This document shows, in pieces, positions 9,318-22,297 of a stretch of DNA of 64,000 nt. The notes under the pieces were generated by a model. That model ran no database searches. It had not been told where the DNA came from and was given only the letters and a program-made list of their open reading frames with translations. The position numbers and the translations under genes are program-made. The DNA is from Strigamia acuminata (taxonomy: Eukaryota; Arthropoda; Chilopoda; Geophilomorpha; Linotaeniidae), in contig OX442324.1 of NCBI GenBank assembly GCA_949358305.1, forward strand, positions 5,647,575 through 5,711,574, in the 5' to 3' direction. Numbering within the stretch: position 1 is the stretch's first letter; every line of letters starts with the position of its first letter.

Positions 9318-10419
9318 ACATAGTTTTAGATGCACGCAACTGGTCACGAATCATTTAACCATAAAATAATTTGTGCCATTTTCGGTGCATTCAGCTTACA
9401 TTTACCTATAGCTTATAGCTTATAGCTTATACTTACATTTTATTTGAAATTCCCCATTTAGCTTTCTATTCAAATGTATGATCATCAGTTTTTATAAATG
9501 ATTCCTCATATTTATAAGGATTGAATTATTACAATACTTAAAACTATTTGCGCAAATTACTGACAACTTTTATTTTACTTCATCATATTCATAACATGAA
9601 AGTTATACATATTGCAATGGCTTAACGACTAATCAATAAGTGACGAATTTGTTCAATACCACCAAATTCTTGCGACATTTTGTTATATCAAGCAGTTTTG
9701 TGGAAGTGTTGATTTTGCGCCTGCCCTTATACCCGTGCGAATTTTCGTGTGCCGTTGTATGCGTGCGAATTTGCATTGTTATAAAACCTTGTAGCCAGTT
9801 CTTGCATTAAAACGTTACGGGTAAGTTTGTTTACGCTCGTCTCAAATCATTTCCAAGACTATCAATTTTCACAGCAACTGGTCACAAATTATTTAACCAT
9901 ATACAGTAATATTTCGTACGAAATTCAAATCAAAATTTTCTGTACATTTTTTTAAAGTTTATACGTAAATTTTATTTTCAATTCCCCTTTTTAAAGGCTT
10001 TTAGATTTATAAACCTGAGGTGAGGAGGCCGTGTCGCGACTCTCGAGTGACTTTTTTCTGGGGATTAGTTTTGGGATTTGGTTAGGTTTAGTTAGGTTAG
10101 TCTTAGTTTTTTTTTTAGATTTTATTTTTTGTTTAAGTTTTCGTTCGTCCTTGGCAAGGTCGTCTGTGGTTTTCACTCGGCTGGTTTTTGTTTGAGTTGT
10201 TGTTTTTAGCTTCTCGCTCCGCCGCCTACTGACGATTTGACTCAACTATTTTTGTTTAGGAAGGAGGAGGTTTTTTTTATTTCTTTTTTGAAAAACAAGG
10301 GCGTGTAATGAGATAGATTGAAAACAATACGTAGCAGATGGCAATTTATTTCAAATTGGAAAAAAATTATTCGGGCGAATGAACTGTAAACATTTGTTTG
10401 GAAAAAATATATACCTTAT
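9318..10419. other. 3' flank of gene copy 1 with an internal duplication
   Basis: No gene is supported. About 120 bases are present twice: 9336-9470 and 9870-9995 share GCAACTGGTCAC, ATTTAACCATA and an ATTTTATTTxxAATTCCCC block, so an old duplication of the 3' untranslated region is likely. 9408-9431 is a TAGCTTA triplet repeat. A TTAGGTTTAGTTAGGTTAG stretch at 10083-10103 resembles telomere repeats. A minus-strand open frame at 9991-10245 (lysine-rich) cannot be supported as a gene. Confidence 0.6.
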
Positions 10420-10496
10420 AGAATGCATAAAATGCACAGAACGCATAAAATGCACAGAACGCATAAAATGCACAGAACGCATAAAATGCACAGAAC
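10420..10496. repeat. 18-base tandem repeat, unit 1
   Basis: About four copies of an 18-base unit (GCATAAAATGCACAGAAC) lead directly into the 9-base array. The CGACAAAAC-like transition monomers at 10494-10515 suggest that the two repeats share an origin, the 18-mer being two diverged 9-mers. Confidence 0.8.
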
Positions 10497-11405
10497 GACA
10501 AAACGACAAAACGACATAACCGACAAACCGACAGAACCGACAGAACCGACAGAACCGACATAAGCGACATAACCGACGTAAGCGACGTAAGCGACGTAAC
10601 CGACATAACAGACATAACCGACGTAAGCGACGTAAACGACGTAACCGACGTAAGCGACGTAAGCGACGTAAGCGACATAATAGACATAACCGACATAACC
10701 GACATAACCGACAGAACCGACATAACCGACATAAGCGACATAAGCGACATAACCGATAGAACCGACATAACCGACATAAGCGACATAACCGACATAAGCG
10801 ACATAACCGACATAACCGACATAACCGACATAACCGACATAACCGACATAAGCGACATAACCGACATAACCGACATAACCGACATAACCGACATAACCGA
10901 CGTAACCGACGTAACCGACGTAAGCGACGTAAGCGACGTAACCGACGTAACCGACGTAACCGACGTAAGCGACGTAAGCGACGTAAGCGACGTAAGCGAC
11001 GTAACCGACGTAACCGACGTAACCGACGTAACCGACGTAACCGACGTAACCGACGTAACCGACGTAACCGACGTAACCGACGTAACCGACGTAACCGACG
11101 TAACCGACGTAACCGACGTAACCGACGTAACCGACGTAACCGACGTAACCGACGTAACCGACGTAACCGACGTAACCGACGTAACCGACGTAACCGACGT
11201 AACCGACGTAACCGACGTAACCGACGTAACCGACGTAACCGACGTAACCGACGTAAGCGACGTAAGCGACGTAAGCGACGTAAGCGACATAACCGACATA
11301 ACCGACATAACCGACATAACCGACATAACCGACATAACCGACATAACCGACATAAGCGACGTAACCGACATAACCGACATAACCGACATAACCGACGTAA
11401 CTGAT
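10497..11405. repeat. 9-base satellite array 1, unit 1
   Basis: About 100 copies of CGACRTAAS. Two positions vary in runs: A or G in CGAC(A/G)TAA, and C or G after TAA. The left part is mostly CATAA and mixed with CAGAA, the middle is nearly pure CGACGTAAC, and the right returns to CATAA. Because 9 is a multiple of 3, several frames stay open, producing false long ORFs such as repeated RRL, TSV or GYV triplets. Confidence 0.95.
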
Positions 11406-12198
11406 GACCACTGGTGGCTGCTGACCCGGTGTTGGACAGTGGAAGCGGTGCCCAACTTGAAATCCTGGTGAAAATCACGAAATTCCGCAATTTCGATTTT
11501 GACGGAAATCCACGTATACGTCGGCGGGAGCCGGGGCCTCGTCCTGGGCATGAAAAGTACGCGATTTGCGGTGCGAACAGAAATGTTCCAAAAATGCACA
11601 AAACGTCCCAAATTTGCTGGCTAAAGCTGTGGCCGCACTGCTGTGCTTATAATGCCAATATCTAAAGTTAATTATGACAAATTCAACTTACTGGCACCTG
11701 GTAAAAATGGAAAAGTAAAGCCATTTATTTGCAGCTTGATACAGGACTGGAGGTAGCCATTTTTGCCCTCTCAAAACCAGATACAGGATATAATCTCAAA
11801 GCATAGGTTACAGGTATTACGTATAAATACAGGATAAATCATAACAGTCTGCATCATAAATAATGCTTTTACATTACAAAAAGCATGGATCAATCACACA
11901 CATATCTAAATGATTGTGATTGATCTTACAAATTCAAAAACATTAATTTTATATACATAAAAGGCAATTGTCATTTGAATCAAATAAATTATTACATTTA
12001 TATGGGGCTGAAAAATAAATACAACAATTGCCCAAGCTTTAAGATAAAAAATAAACAAATATTTTCTTTAATCATATCAACAGCAAATTAAATTATTTTC
12101 ACACTGCACATAAGATATGACAATTAGACATAACAATGGTTATTTTTCACATTGTTTATGCACGACATTTCAACTAATGGATAACTCTTTATTTACAA
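11406..12198. other. Unique spacer between the two 9-base arrays, unit 1
   Basis: No convincing gene. An 83-codon plus-strand frame (11414-11665) and an overlapping minus-strand frame both run into the satellite and are not recognised. A strong hairpin lies at about 11889-11925 (GATCAATCACA pairing with TGTGATTGATC). Short ATACAGGAT motifs recur at 11735-11840. The same spacer is present at 33312-34106. Confidence 0.6.
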
Positions 12199-14881
12199 CC
12201 GACATAACCGACATAACCGACGTAACCGACGTAACCGACGTAACCGACGTAAGCGACGTAACCGACGTAAGCGACGTAAGCGACGTAAGCGACGTAAGCG
12301 ACGTAAGCGACGTAAGCGACGTAACCGACGTAAGCGACGTAACCGACGTAACCGACGTAACCGACGTAACCGACGTAAGCGACGTAACCGACGTAAGCGA
12401 CGTAAGCGACGTAAGCGACGTAAGCGACGTAAGCGACGTAAGCGACGTAAGCGACGTAAGCGACGTAAGCGACGTAAGCGACGTAAGCGACGTAAGCGAC
12501 GTAAGCGACGTAAGCGACGTAAGCGACGTAACCGACGTAACCGACGTAACCGACGTAACCGACGTAACCGACGTAACCGACGTAACCGAAGTAACCGACG
12601 TAACCGACGTAACCGACGTAACCGAAGTAACCGACGTAACCGACGTAACCGACGTAACCGACGTAACCGACGTAACCGACGTAACCGACGTAACCGACGT
12701 AACCGACGTAACCGACGTAACCGACGTAACCGACGTAACCGACGTAACCGACGTAACCGACGTAACCGACGTAACCGACGTAACCGACGTAACCGACGTA
12801 ACCGACGTAACCGACGTAACCGACGTAACCGACGTAACCGACGTAACCGACGTAACCGACGTAACCGACGTAACCGACGTAACCGACGTAACCGACGTAA
12901 CCGACGTAACCGACGTAACCGACGTAACCGACGTAACCGACGTAACCGACGTAACCGACGTAACCGACGTAACCGACGTAACCGACGTAACCGACGTAAC
13001 CGACGTAACCGACGTAACCGACGTAACCGACGTAACCGACGTAACCGACGTAACCGACGTAACCGACGTAACCGACGTAACCGACGTAACCGACGTAACC
13101 GACGTAACCGACGTAACCGACGTAACCGACGTAACCGACGTAACCGACGTAACCGACGTAACCGACGTAACCGACGTAACCGACGTAACCGACGTAACCG
13201 ACGTAACCGACGTAACCGACGTAACCGACGTAACCGACGTAACCGACGTAACCGACGTAACCGACGTAACCGACGTAACCGACGTAACCGACGTAACCGA
13301 CGTAACCGACGTAACCGACGTAACCGACGTAACCGACGTAACCGACGTAACCGACGTAACCGACGTAACCGACGTAACCGACGTAACCGACGTAACCGAC
13401 GTAACCGACGTAACCGACGTAACCGACGTAACCGACGTAAGCGACGTAAGCGACGTAAGCGACGTAAGCGACGTAACCGACGTAACCGACGTAACCGACG
13501 TAACCGACGTAACCGACGTAACCGACGTAACCGACGTAACCGACGTAACCGACGTAACCGACGTAACCGACGTAACCGACGTAACCGACGTAACCGACGT
13601 AACCGACGTAACCGACGTAACCGACGTAACCGACGTAACCGACGTAACCGACGTAACCGACGTAACCGACGTAACCGACGTAACCGACGTAACCGACGTA
13701 ACCGACGTAACCGACGTAACCGACGTAACCGACGTAACCGACGTAACCGACGTAACCGACGTAACCGACGTAACCGACGTAACCGACGTAACCGACGTAA
13801 CCGACGTAACCGACGTAACCGACGTAACCGACGTAACCGACGTAACCGACGTAACCGACGTAACCGACGTAACCGACGTAACCGACGTAACGACGTAAGC
13901 GACGTAAGCGACGTAAGCGACGTAAGCGACGTAACCGACGTAACCGACGTAACCGACGTAACCGACGTAACCGACGTAACCGACGTAACCGACGTAACCG
14001 ACGTAACCGACGTAACCGACGTAACCGACGTAACCGACGTAACCGACGTAACCGACGTAACCGACGTAACCGACGTAACCGACGTAACCGACGTAACCGA
14101 CGTAACCGACGTAACCGACGTAACCGACGTAACCGACGTAACCGACGTAACCGACGTAACCGACGTAACCGACGTAACCGACGTAACCGACGTAACCGAC
14201 GTAACCGACGTAACCGACGTAACCGACGCGTAACCGACGTAACCGACGTAACCGACGTAACCGACGTAACGACGTAACCGACGTAACCGACGTAACCGAC
14301 GTAACCGACGTAACCGACGTAACCGACGTAACCGACGTAACCGACGTAACCGACGTAACCGACGTAACCGACGTAACCGACGTAACCGACGTAACCGACG
14401 TAACCGACGTAACCGACGTAACCGACGTAACCGACGTAACCGACGTAACCGACGTAACCGACGTAACCGACGTAACCGACGTAACCGACGTAACCGACGT
14501 AACCGACGTAACCGACGTAACCGACGTAACCGACGTAACCGACGTAACCGACGTAACCGACGTAACCGACGTAACGACGTAACCGACGTAACCGACGTAA
14601 CCGACGTAACCGACGTAACCGACGTAACCGACGTAACCGACGTAACCGACGTAACCGACGTAACCGACGTAACCGACGTAACCGACGTAACCGACGTAAC
14701 CGACGTAACCGACGTAACCGACGTAAGCGACGTAAGCGACGTAAGCGACGTAAGCGACGTAAGCGACGTAAGCGACGTAAGCGACGTAAGCGACGTAAGC
14801 GACGTAAGCGACGTAAGCGACGTAAGCGACGTAAGCGACGTAAGCGACGTAACCGACGTAACCGACATAACCGACATAACC
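12199..14881. repeat. 9-base satellite array 2, unit 1 (expanded)
   Basis: About 298 copies of CCGACGTAA, with CG or GC switches in runs near both edges. At least four monomers have a different length: single-base losses near 13889, 14269 and 14573, and a two-base gain near 14229. These break every reading frame, so the array is not coding. The matching array in unit 2 (34107-35017) has only about 101 copies. Confidence 0.95.
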
Positions 14882-15083
14882 GCGATTTTTAAGAAAACTC
14901 TTGTCCCACTTCTGTTTTGAATTTACTTGTGTAAAAACACACGAAGCAGTTGTCCAAGACAAACACGGGATCAAAACGAGCGGTTTAGACCAAACCCCAG
15001 CAGAGATACAAGACATCTAAAAAAAAAAAAAATCAAAAATCAACAAATTAAAAACGAATTCCATAAAAAAAGGAACAATTTTA
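14882..15083. other. Spacer between array 2 and the telomeric inverted-repeat element
   Basis: No gene seen. It contains a poly-A run (15020-15032) and is repeated at 35018-35219. Confidence 0.5.
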
Positions 15084-16300
<1,217 letters not shown>

Positions 16301-16338
16301 TTTGGTTGCTAAAAACTTGAATTACTCGTATTGAATTT

Positions 16339-16742
16339 ATGGATGAATTTAAACTCGAAGATTGCCTCAGCACGTTTGCCGGTTTCTGCGAGAAAGTCAA
16401 ACAAGCGCGAATAGTGACTAGTGAATAGTTAATTGACATAGTATATCCAATGGAATTGTATCGTTTGAATGATTTTCTAGGAGAACGAGCAGCGGAAAAA
16501 ACAGGAGGAAAGAGCGGCAAAGCTTCGTGAACAACGCGCTTTTGCCAAGGACCATAAACCCGTTCAGAGAGGTATTATCGTGTGACGCTTCGATCGGAGA
16601 CGAATGGAGACTAAAATAAATGTTGTTCGTTTATTTAGAGAGCTCTCAGTTCATGCCCGACGAAATATGTCTCGTGGATAAATTGCTGAATGAAATTAGG
16701 CGCGGGTGTTTTAAATTGAAGAAAACGTCAGTTTGCAATTAA
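16339..16742 (+). pseudogene. INF2/Form3-like formin, last three exons (tail fragment 1)
   Basis: Three in-phase pieces: up to 16413 (DCLSTFAGFCEKVKQARI), 16481-16571 (ENEQRKKQEERAAKLREQRA and following), and 16639-16742, ending with TAA. The introns are 67 bases each. The last exon encodes CLVDKLLNEIRRGCFKLKKT, which fits the combined DAD/WH2 motif at the end of INF2-type formins, proteins that assemble and sever actin filaments. The first exon's left limit is uncertain (an in-frame ATG is at 16339). No FH2 body precedes it, only minisatellite, so this looks like a tail carried along by segmental duplication. It could be spliced to a distant formin body outside the window. Confidence 0.65.
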
Positions 16743-17474
16743 CGTGTCAATCGTGTCATTGTTTTGTAATGAATCGTGTAAATAGGTGTTTTCTTAAGCG
16801 TGTAGTGTGTGTGTGTATATACATATCAAGGTGTAGGCCTCATTAAATTTTTTATTTCGTAATCATCAACTGTGTCTCTTCAAATTTTTAACAACTAACT
16901 TTATTCAATATTCAGTGATTAGACAAAATTCATTGTTTGTTTTTCAGCGAATTGTAGGAAATGGAATTATTCGATTTTTTACATTTTGATTTGTTATTGA
17001 ATCCGGGAAAAATTATTTTATTTTATTTATTATTTTTTAAATGGAGAAATAATCAAAATCGGTCAAAAATTGAAAAAGTGTCAGAAATGAGCTCAATCGA
17101 TCAGATATCTCAACAACTGTAGGAGTTAGGCATATGCATGTGATGTGTAATCGCTTTTCTAACTCATTTCTGATCGATTGAGCTCATTTCTGGGACTTTT
17201 TCAATTTTTGTCAATTTTGACAAAAACCCAAAGGCTAATCTATGGAGAAATGGTCAAAATCGGTCAAAAATTGAAAAAGTGCCAGAAATGAGCTCAATCG
17301 ATCGGAAATGAGCTAGAAAAGCGATTAAACATCACATTCCTATTCCTATATGTTACGGTTGCAGAGATATGGTCAAAAAACGGAAATATCTCTGCAACTG
17401 TAACAGATAAGCATAGGAATGTGATAATTAATCCTCAGCTCTACTTATCTCCTTCCTCACTTCTTATCTATTAT
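16743..17474. repeat. Intergenic spacer with hairpin repeats
   Basis: No gene. The formin 3' UTR is probably at the left. 17041-17300 holds three copies of a block with AGAAATGAGCTCAATCGATC: direct at about 17085, inverted at about 17170, direct at about 17285. 17335-17430 is a long hairpin: TTGCAGAGATAT pairs with ATATCTCTGCAA, with matching flanks ATTCCTAT and ATAGGAAT. The same sequence is at 52475-53206. Confidence 0.75.
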
Positions 17475-17747
17475 CTCACCGGCCACCTCTCAAATCATCT
17501 CCAAAATTTGGATTTAGGGGTAGTCAAGGGTGGGAAATTTATTAAAAAAAAGAAAAAGCATGTGCATAACAATGCTGACAGCTAACATGGCCATATAATA
17601 GCAATTAAAAGTTGTATAACTGGTCGTTTATCTCCTGATTTCAGCTTCCGTTTCCGTTTGCCTCTAAAACCGTCAACGCCATTGGATTTCCCACCCTTGA
17701 TTACCCCTGAATTCAATTTTGGAGATGATCAGAAGTAGCCAGTAAAG
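17475..17747. mobile_element. Short MITE, relative of the telomeric inverted-repeat element (unit 2 upstream)
   Basis: The termini CACCGGCCACCTCTCAAATC and GATGATCAGAAGTAGCCAGT are inverted and related to the ends of 15084-15690. The arms continue through CTCCAAAATTTGGAT and CCACCCTTGA. It has no coding capacity. It is repeated at 53207-53479. Confidence 0.7.
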
Positions 17748-18650
17748 TATAATTATAATGTTTAAAATCCTTACACTTCTGAATGCGTATTTTATCATTA
17801 AGAGTAAAAGCATATCATTATTACGCGATGTAAACTGTTGCCTACTTTGAATTCATGAATTGTTGTGTTGCTGTAATGAGCAAGAATAAATAAGTCTTTA
17901 TGTTACGAATTTACAAAACTTGAATCCTTGCTTCCACGACACTTGCCAATGTAACAGTTGCAAGAATCATTGAACTGTGCCCCTTTATTTCCATGAGATT
18001 GACAGGACTGAAATGATAAAATTGTTTTATTTTTATTTTTATTACTACTCCAGAAAATTATCAACGTACACAATGAAGGAACATCAGATTTTCATTTTAA
18101 AGTTTTCTTTTACTCTCCAAAGCGAACAAAATAGAAGTTCATTGGAACAACTATAGTTTCTTTAAAGTGGAAATGTAATAAATTTAAAACTTAAAGAAAA
18201 ATAATGTGGTAAAGTTTGTTTATATCATACAGTATGTTTTTCTCATTAATTTAAAAAAATGGAATAGTTATCCAAATAAAATATCCATGAAGATTAAAGT
18301 ACAGGAAATTTGTGTTTAATGATAACTTTGTGTATAATTGACCAACTAATCATGTAAATGCTGAAACACAAACTTGTGTAATGTTATGATTTGCCATGTT
18401 ATGCCAAAATTGTCACCAGAGGTTCATACCATTGATCATATGATCTCTGATGTCATGTTTTTCTTTAAGTTAACCATGGAGTAATTTCAAGTGCAAATCA
18501 CTTACAAGAGTTCAAGCATTAAAACCGTAAGTTGTCACAAAACCAAGTTCTCTGATTCACAACAATTTCAACTAGAAGTAATTCAAGGTAAAAAAGACTA
18601 AGCCAAAGTGAATAATATGTTTTATTCATTTTTTCTTACATAATTCTTAG
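17748..18650. other. Upstream region of gene copy 2
   Basis: No gene. From about 18270 it matches the region upstream of copy 1 (AAGTACAGGAA, GTGTTTAATGATAAC, AATGCTGAAACACAAACTT). This probably includes the promoter and 5' UTR. A donor-like CAAGGTAAAAAAG at about 18588 and the acceptor TTCTTAG just before 18651 indicate a 5' UTR intron, as in copy 1. Confidence 0.55.
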
Positions 18651-21600
18651 ATGATTATTTCCAATCAATGGATTTTCGCCACTTATTTCTTAAGTTTACT
18701 TTGTTGTGCAAAACTGCAAGATGGATTGGATCAGTTTAAAGACTCAAATGAATTGTACAAACTGTCAATTTTTCAAGAAGCTTTAAGTACATACTCTAAA
18801 CAGCCCATGGATATTGTTTTTGTTCTCGATGAATCTGGTAGTGTGGGCCCCACGTATTATGAAACTGAAAAGGATTTCGTCGGTACAGTAGCAAATAATT
18901 AAAAGTTTGCACTAATATTCTTTTCAAATTAAATTTCAATATTTTTGTTTTTGTTTTGCAGAAATTATTGGTAGAACTTTATCCATATCCAAAGATGATA
19001 CAAGAGCAGCTTTAGTTTCATTTGGAGATAATTCTCTACTGCATTTTACCTATCTCTCTCGAATTGATGGCACTGCGTGTAGTTTTGTGAATGATGTAAA
19101 ACAGGTTCAATTCAATAATGGTCAAACCAATACAGCATCTGGACTTAACATGGCCAATGACTTATTTTTAAATACGCAATCCCACACAAAGAAGTACACA
19201 TAAGCATATATTCAAAAATTGAAATTTAGAACTTGTATTCAAATATATATATATTTTTCATTATAGAGTTATAGTATTACTTTCAGACGGTGTTCATAAC
19301 GAAGGAGAAAATCCGATCAGTGGTAGACTGAAAGCAAATGGTATTATTGTGTTTTGTGTTGGCATCGCAGCAGCAAACGAGGTTGAGCTACTCGGTATTG
19401 CGACTAATCCATCGCACGTTTACATAATTAAAGACTTTAACTATGTGAAAACCGTATATTTACAATTACGACAAGGTAATGTTGTATGGAAAAGAACAAA
19501 TGGTAAAGAATAACTTATTTACCAAACAAATTTGTAGACATTCAAAATGTAGCATTTGCAAAACAGCCAAAACAGTATTGCCAAGGAACATGTGACTTGA
19601 ATGCTGACTGTTACTGTGGCACTGATGGAGAATATACTTGTTACTGCAATGCCGGTTACATGGGTAGTGGTCAAATTGGTTTTTGTACAAGTAAGTTGTA
19701 ATATAACTGTACAGAAATTTAAGTCAGTATTTAGCATAAATGAAATAAATCATACACAGAATGTCCGTATGGCACTTATAACTCAATGGTGAATCAAATT
19801 CAGTGCACAAATTGTCCTTACAATTCGAATTCCACGCATGAAGCGGCAACTTCAGAAGCTGATTGCAAATGCCATGATGGTTTCACCGGTACTGGCTGCA
19901 AATGTAAGTACAGTTTTGACAATACCGGTACCTAATTTCATGTTCTTTAGACACATAAATTTTTAGTTTCAGGATGTCCAAAATTGTATGCACCGATTGG
20001 GGGCCAGTTGGATCCAACAGAATGTGGTAATTCACTGAATGATAAATGTTCTTTTTGGTGTGATACCGGATATTGTCCGTATAACGGAAGTGAACCAAAT
20101 TGTTTGCAATTAAAGTCCAGAAAAACACAAAAACCCGAAAGGGTTTGCCTCATTACCCAAAAATGGAGTGGACAATCTTTTCGTTGTGAAGGTAACTGTT
20201 TTTTTTTTTAAATTTCTAATAACTTGTGAGAAATATATATATTTTCAGAGGCTCGTTGTGTGAAACCAAAGAATCCAGAAAATGGTTTGCTTGAATGCAA
20301 TTCTGTCAACTATGCAGTAAACAAGACAGTATGCACTGTCAAGTGTAATCAAGGCTATAGGTTTAAAAAACCGTCTTTAAGAATAAATTGTCAAGAAAAT
20401 GGAACATGGAAAAATATTAAAAAGGCAAAATGCATTCGTACGGAACAGTCATACTTTACATTTATAAAAAAAAAACCGTAATTCACTTTTTTTCCTCATC
20501 AGCTGTGCTGTGTCGTGCAATCAAACAAAAAGACAAAATACTTCTGAAGCCCAAAGAGTGTGGAGTTTCCGATCAACCATTCAACCAACATTGCCAGTAA
20601 GTGAAAAAACCGAAGAAACTTTCAATAGTAGTACAGACAGTTAATGTGTGAAACAAACTTTTCAGGCTGTATTGCAAAGCAGGTTATGCATATGTTGGAA
20701 CTAAACAGAATCAAATTAGTGTGCGCTCTCCATATGGTTTAAGAATTTGTAACATTAGTGGTTGGGAAGGAAAAGAGGGCTATACTTGCAAAGGTAAGTT
20801 GTATAGTCCACTGGTCACATCACATATTTATACTTAACTTTTGTTCATTCAGATATTGAGCCCCCTGTTATTACTTGTCCCAAGTCAATTAAAGTAGCAT
20901 GTCCTCCAGATAAAAAAGTTAGTAATAAAGTTCATTGGAAGTTACCAGTAGCATCGGATAATGATGGTACGTAATAACTAATAAAAATTCAAATAGTTGT
21001 AAATGTTTAAAAAGATTATGTTTTGTTTTGTTTAAAATAAGGTTTGAAACCATTTATAACTCTTATTTATCCACCATTTGAGAAAAATGGGATAGTGATT
21101 AAACCACCTCATCAATTTCCACCCGGTAAAAACAAATTAGTTTATCAGGCCAGAGATAGAGATTATTTGACGACCACTTGTTCCTTTATAATTGAAGTTG
21201 AAGGTAAATATAACATTTCCTTCCTGTGTAAACACTAATTTTATTTAATTTTCAGATGCAAAACCTCCAGATGTAGAATTTTGTCCTGATGTAATAGATC
21301 ATTACACAACAGCATCTGATCCAATAACTCTGAACTGGGAAGAGCCTGCATTTGAAGTAAAATTCGATACTTTCAATAATAGAATGTTATTAAATATACA
21401 AAATATTACTTTAGGATAATTCTGATAAATTTATAATCACATTTCAATCGCACAAACCTCAAAAAGACAAGTTCGCTCCAAACCAATCCCACAGAATTAA
21501 GTACATTGCAACAGACGACTACAACCACAGTTCAACCTGCGAGTTTGAAATTCGACTAAACCGTAAGTATATAAAATAATAAAATGGCAAACAGTAGAGT

Positions 21601-21950
21601 CTTAAGTTTAAGCTTGTGGCTTGTTTATTAGCATATCAATGTTTGTACCGACGACCTCCACTTCATGGAGAATTAAACTGCAATAAAATTCGGTTTGGCA
21701 ATGGTCAAGAATGCACAGTTACGTGTCATCAAGGTTTTGATCACACGGAAAAGTCATTACCAGTGTATAAATGTCTTGTGGTGGGCGGCATTCCAGACTG
21801 GGATCCAATTGATAAAACCTGGCCCGATTGCTCGTGTAAGTTTCTTTGCGAGTTCACGATGTGTGCCAAGAAGAATAAAATTTTTTTTGTTTTAGTGAAC
21901 AAAGATGTGAAAACGTCAACAGCGCAAGTTACAATAACATCGCGGTCTTT

Positions 21951-22176
21951 TGTTGTTTTATTGTTTATTGTTTTATGTTATATTCCTGTCCGCCAGGTGT
22001 CTTTACCACCTGTGCACCTGTATTTGGCACTGACCAATCAGTGCCCTGTTTTGTATTTAGTGCTCCGCGCACTTTTAAACATCTGTTTTAGATTAAAACC
22101 ATCACTGTTAATATTTCACCAAAAAAGCCACGCGTCTCCATTTTTATGCCTCCAACATATTAGAACTAAAACTACA
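21951..22176 (+). repeat. Copia-1 5' LTR
   Basis: 226 bases, starting TGTTGTTTTATTG and ending AAAACTACA. It contains an extra TTATTG-type duplication near base 12 compared with the 3' LTR. Confidence 0.95.
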
Positions 22177-22297
22177 GGTTATGGGCCCAGCACGCTTCCA
22201 CTGCGCTTAAAAATCATCAAGTTTTGTACCGGAACATTCGAGGAAGTTAAAAACGAATTTAACACGAACATTCCACAAGAAACAGAACTAAGAAACG

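Noticed and set aside
10351-11611. Overlapping minus-strand frames of 331-416 codons across array 1
   Set aside because: Same artefact; all three frames are open at once and the unique ends are unrelated to known domains.
11414-11665. 83-codon frame with a basic RIRRREPGPRPGHEK stretch between the arrays
   Set aside because: Starts at the satellite edge, an equally open antisense frame exists, and there is no recognisable domain or splice context.
12117-15016. Very long open frames (593, 894 and 948 codons) of TDV, TSV, GYV or RRL triplets across the 9-base array
   Set aside because: A 9-base period keeps frames open automatically on both strands; single-base length variants switch the repeated triplet, and the unit-2 array is a third as long. 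Not protein genes.
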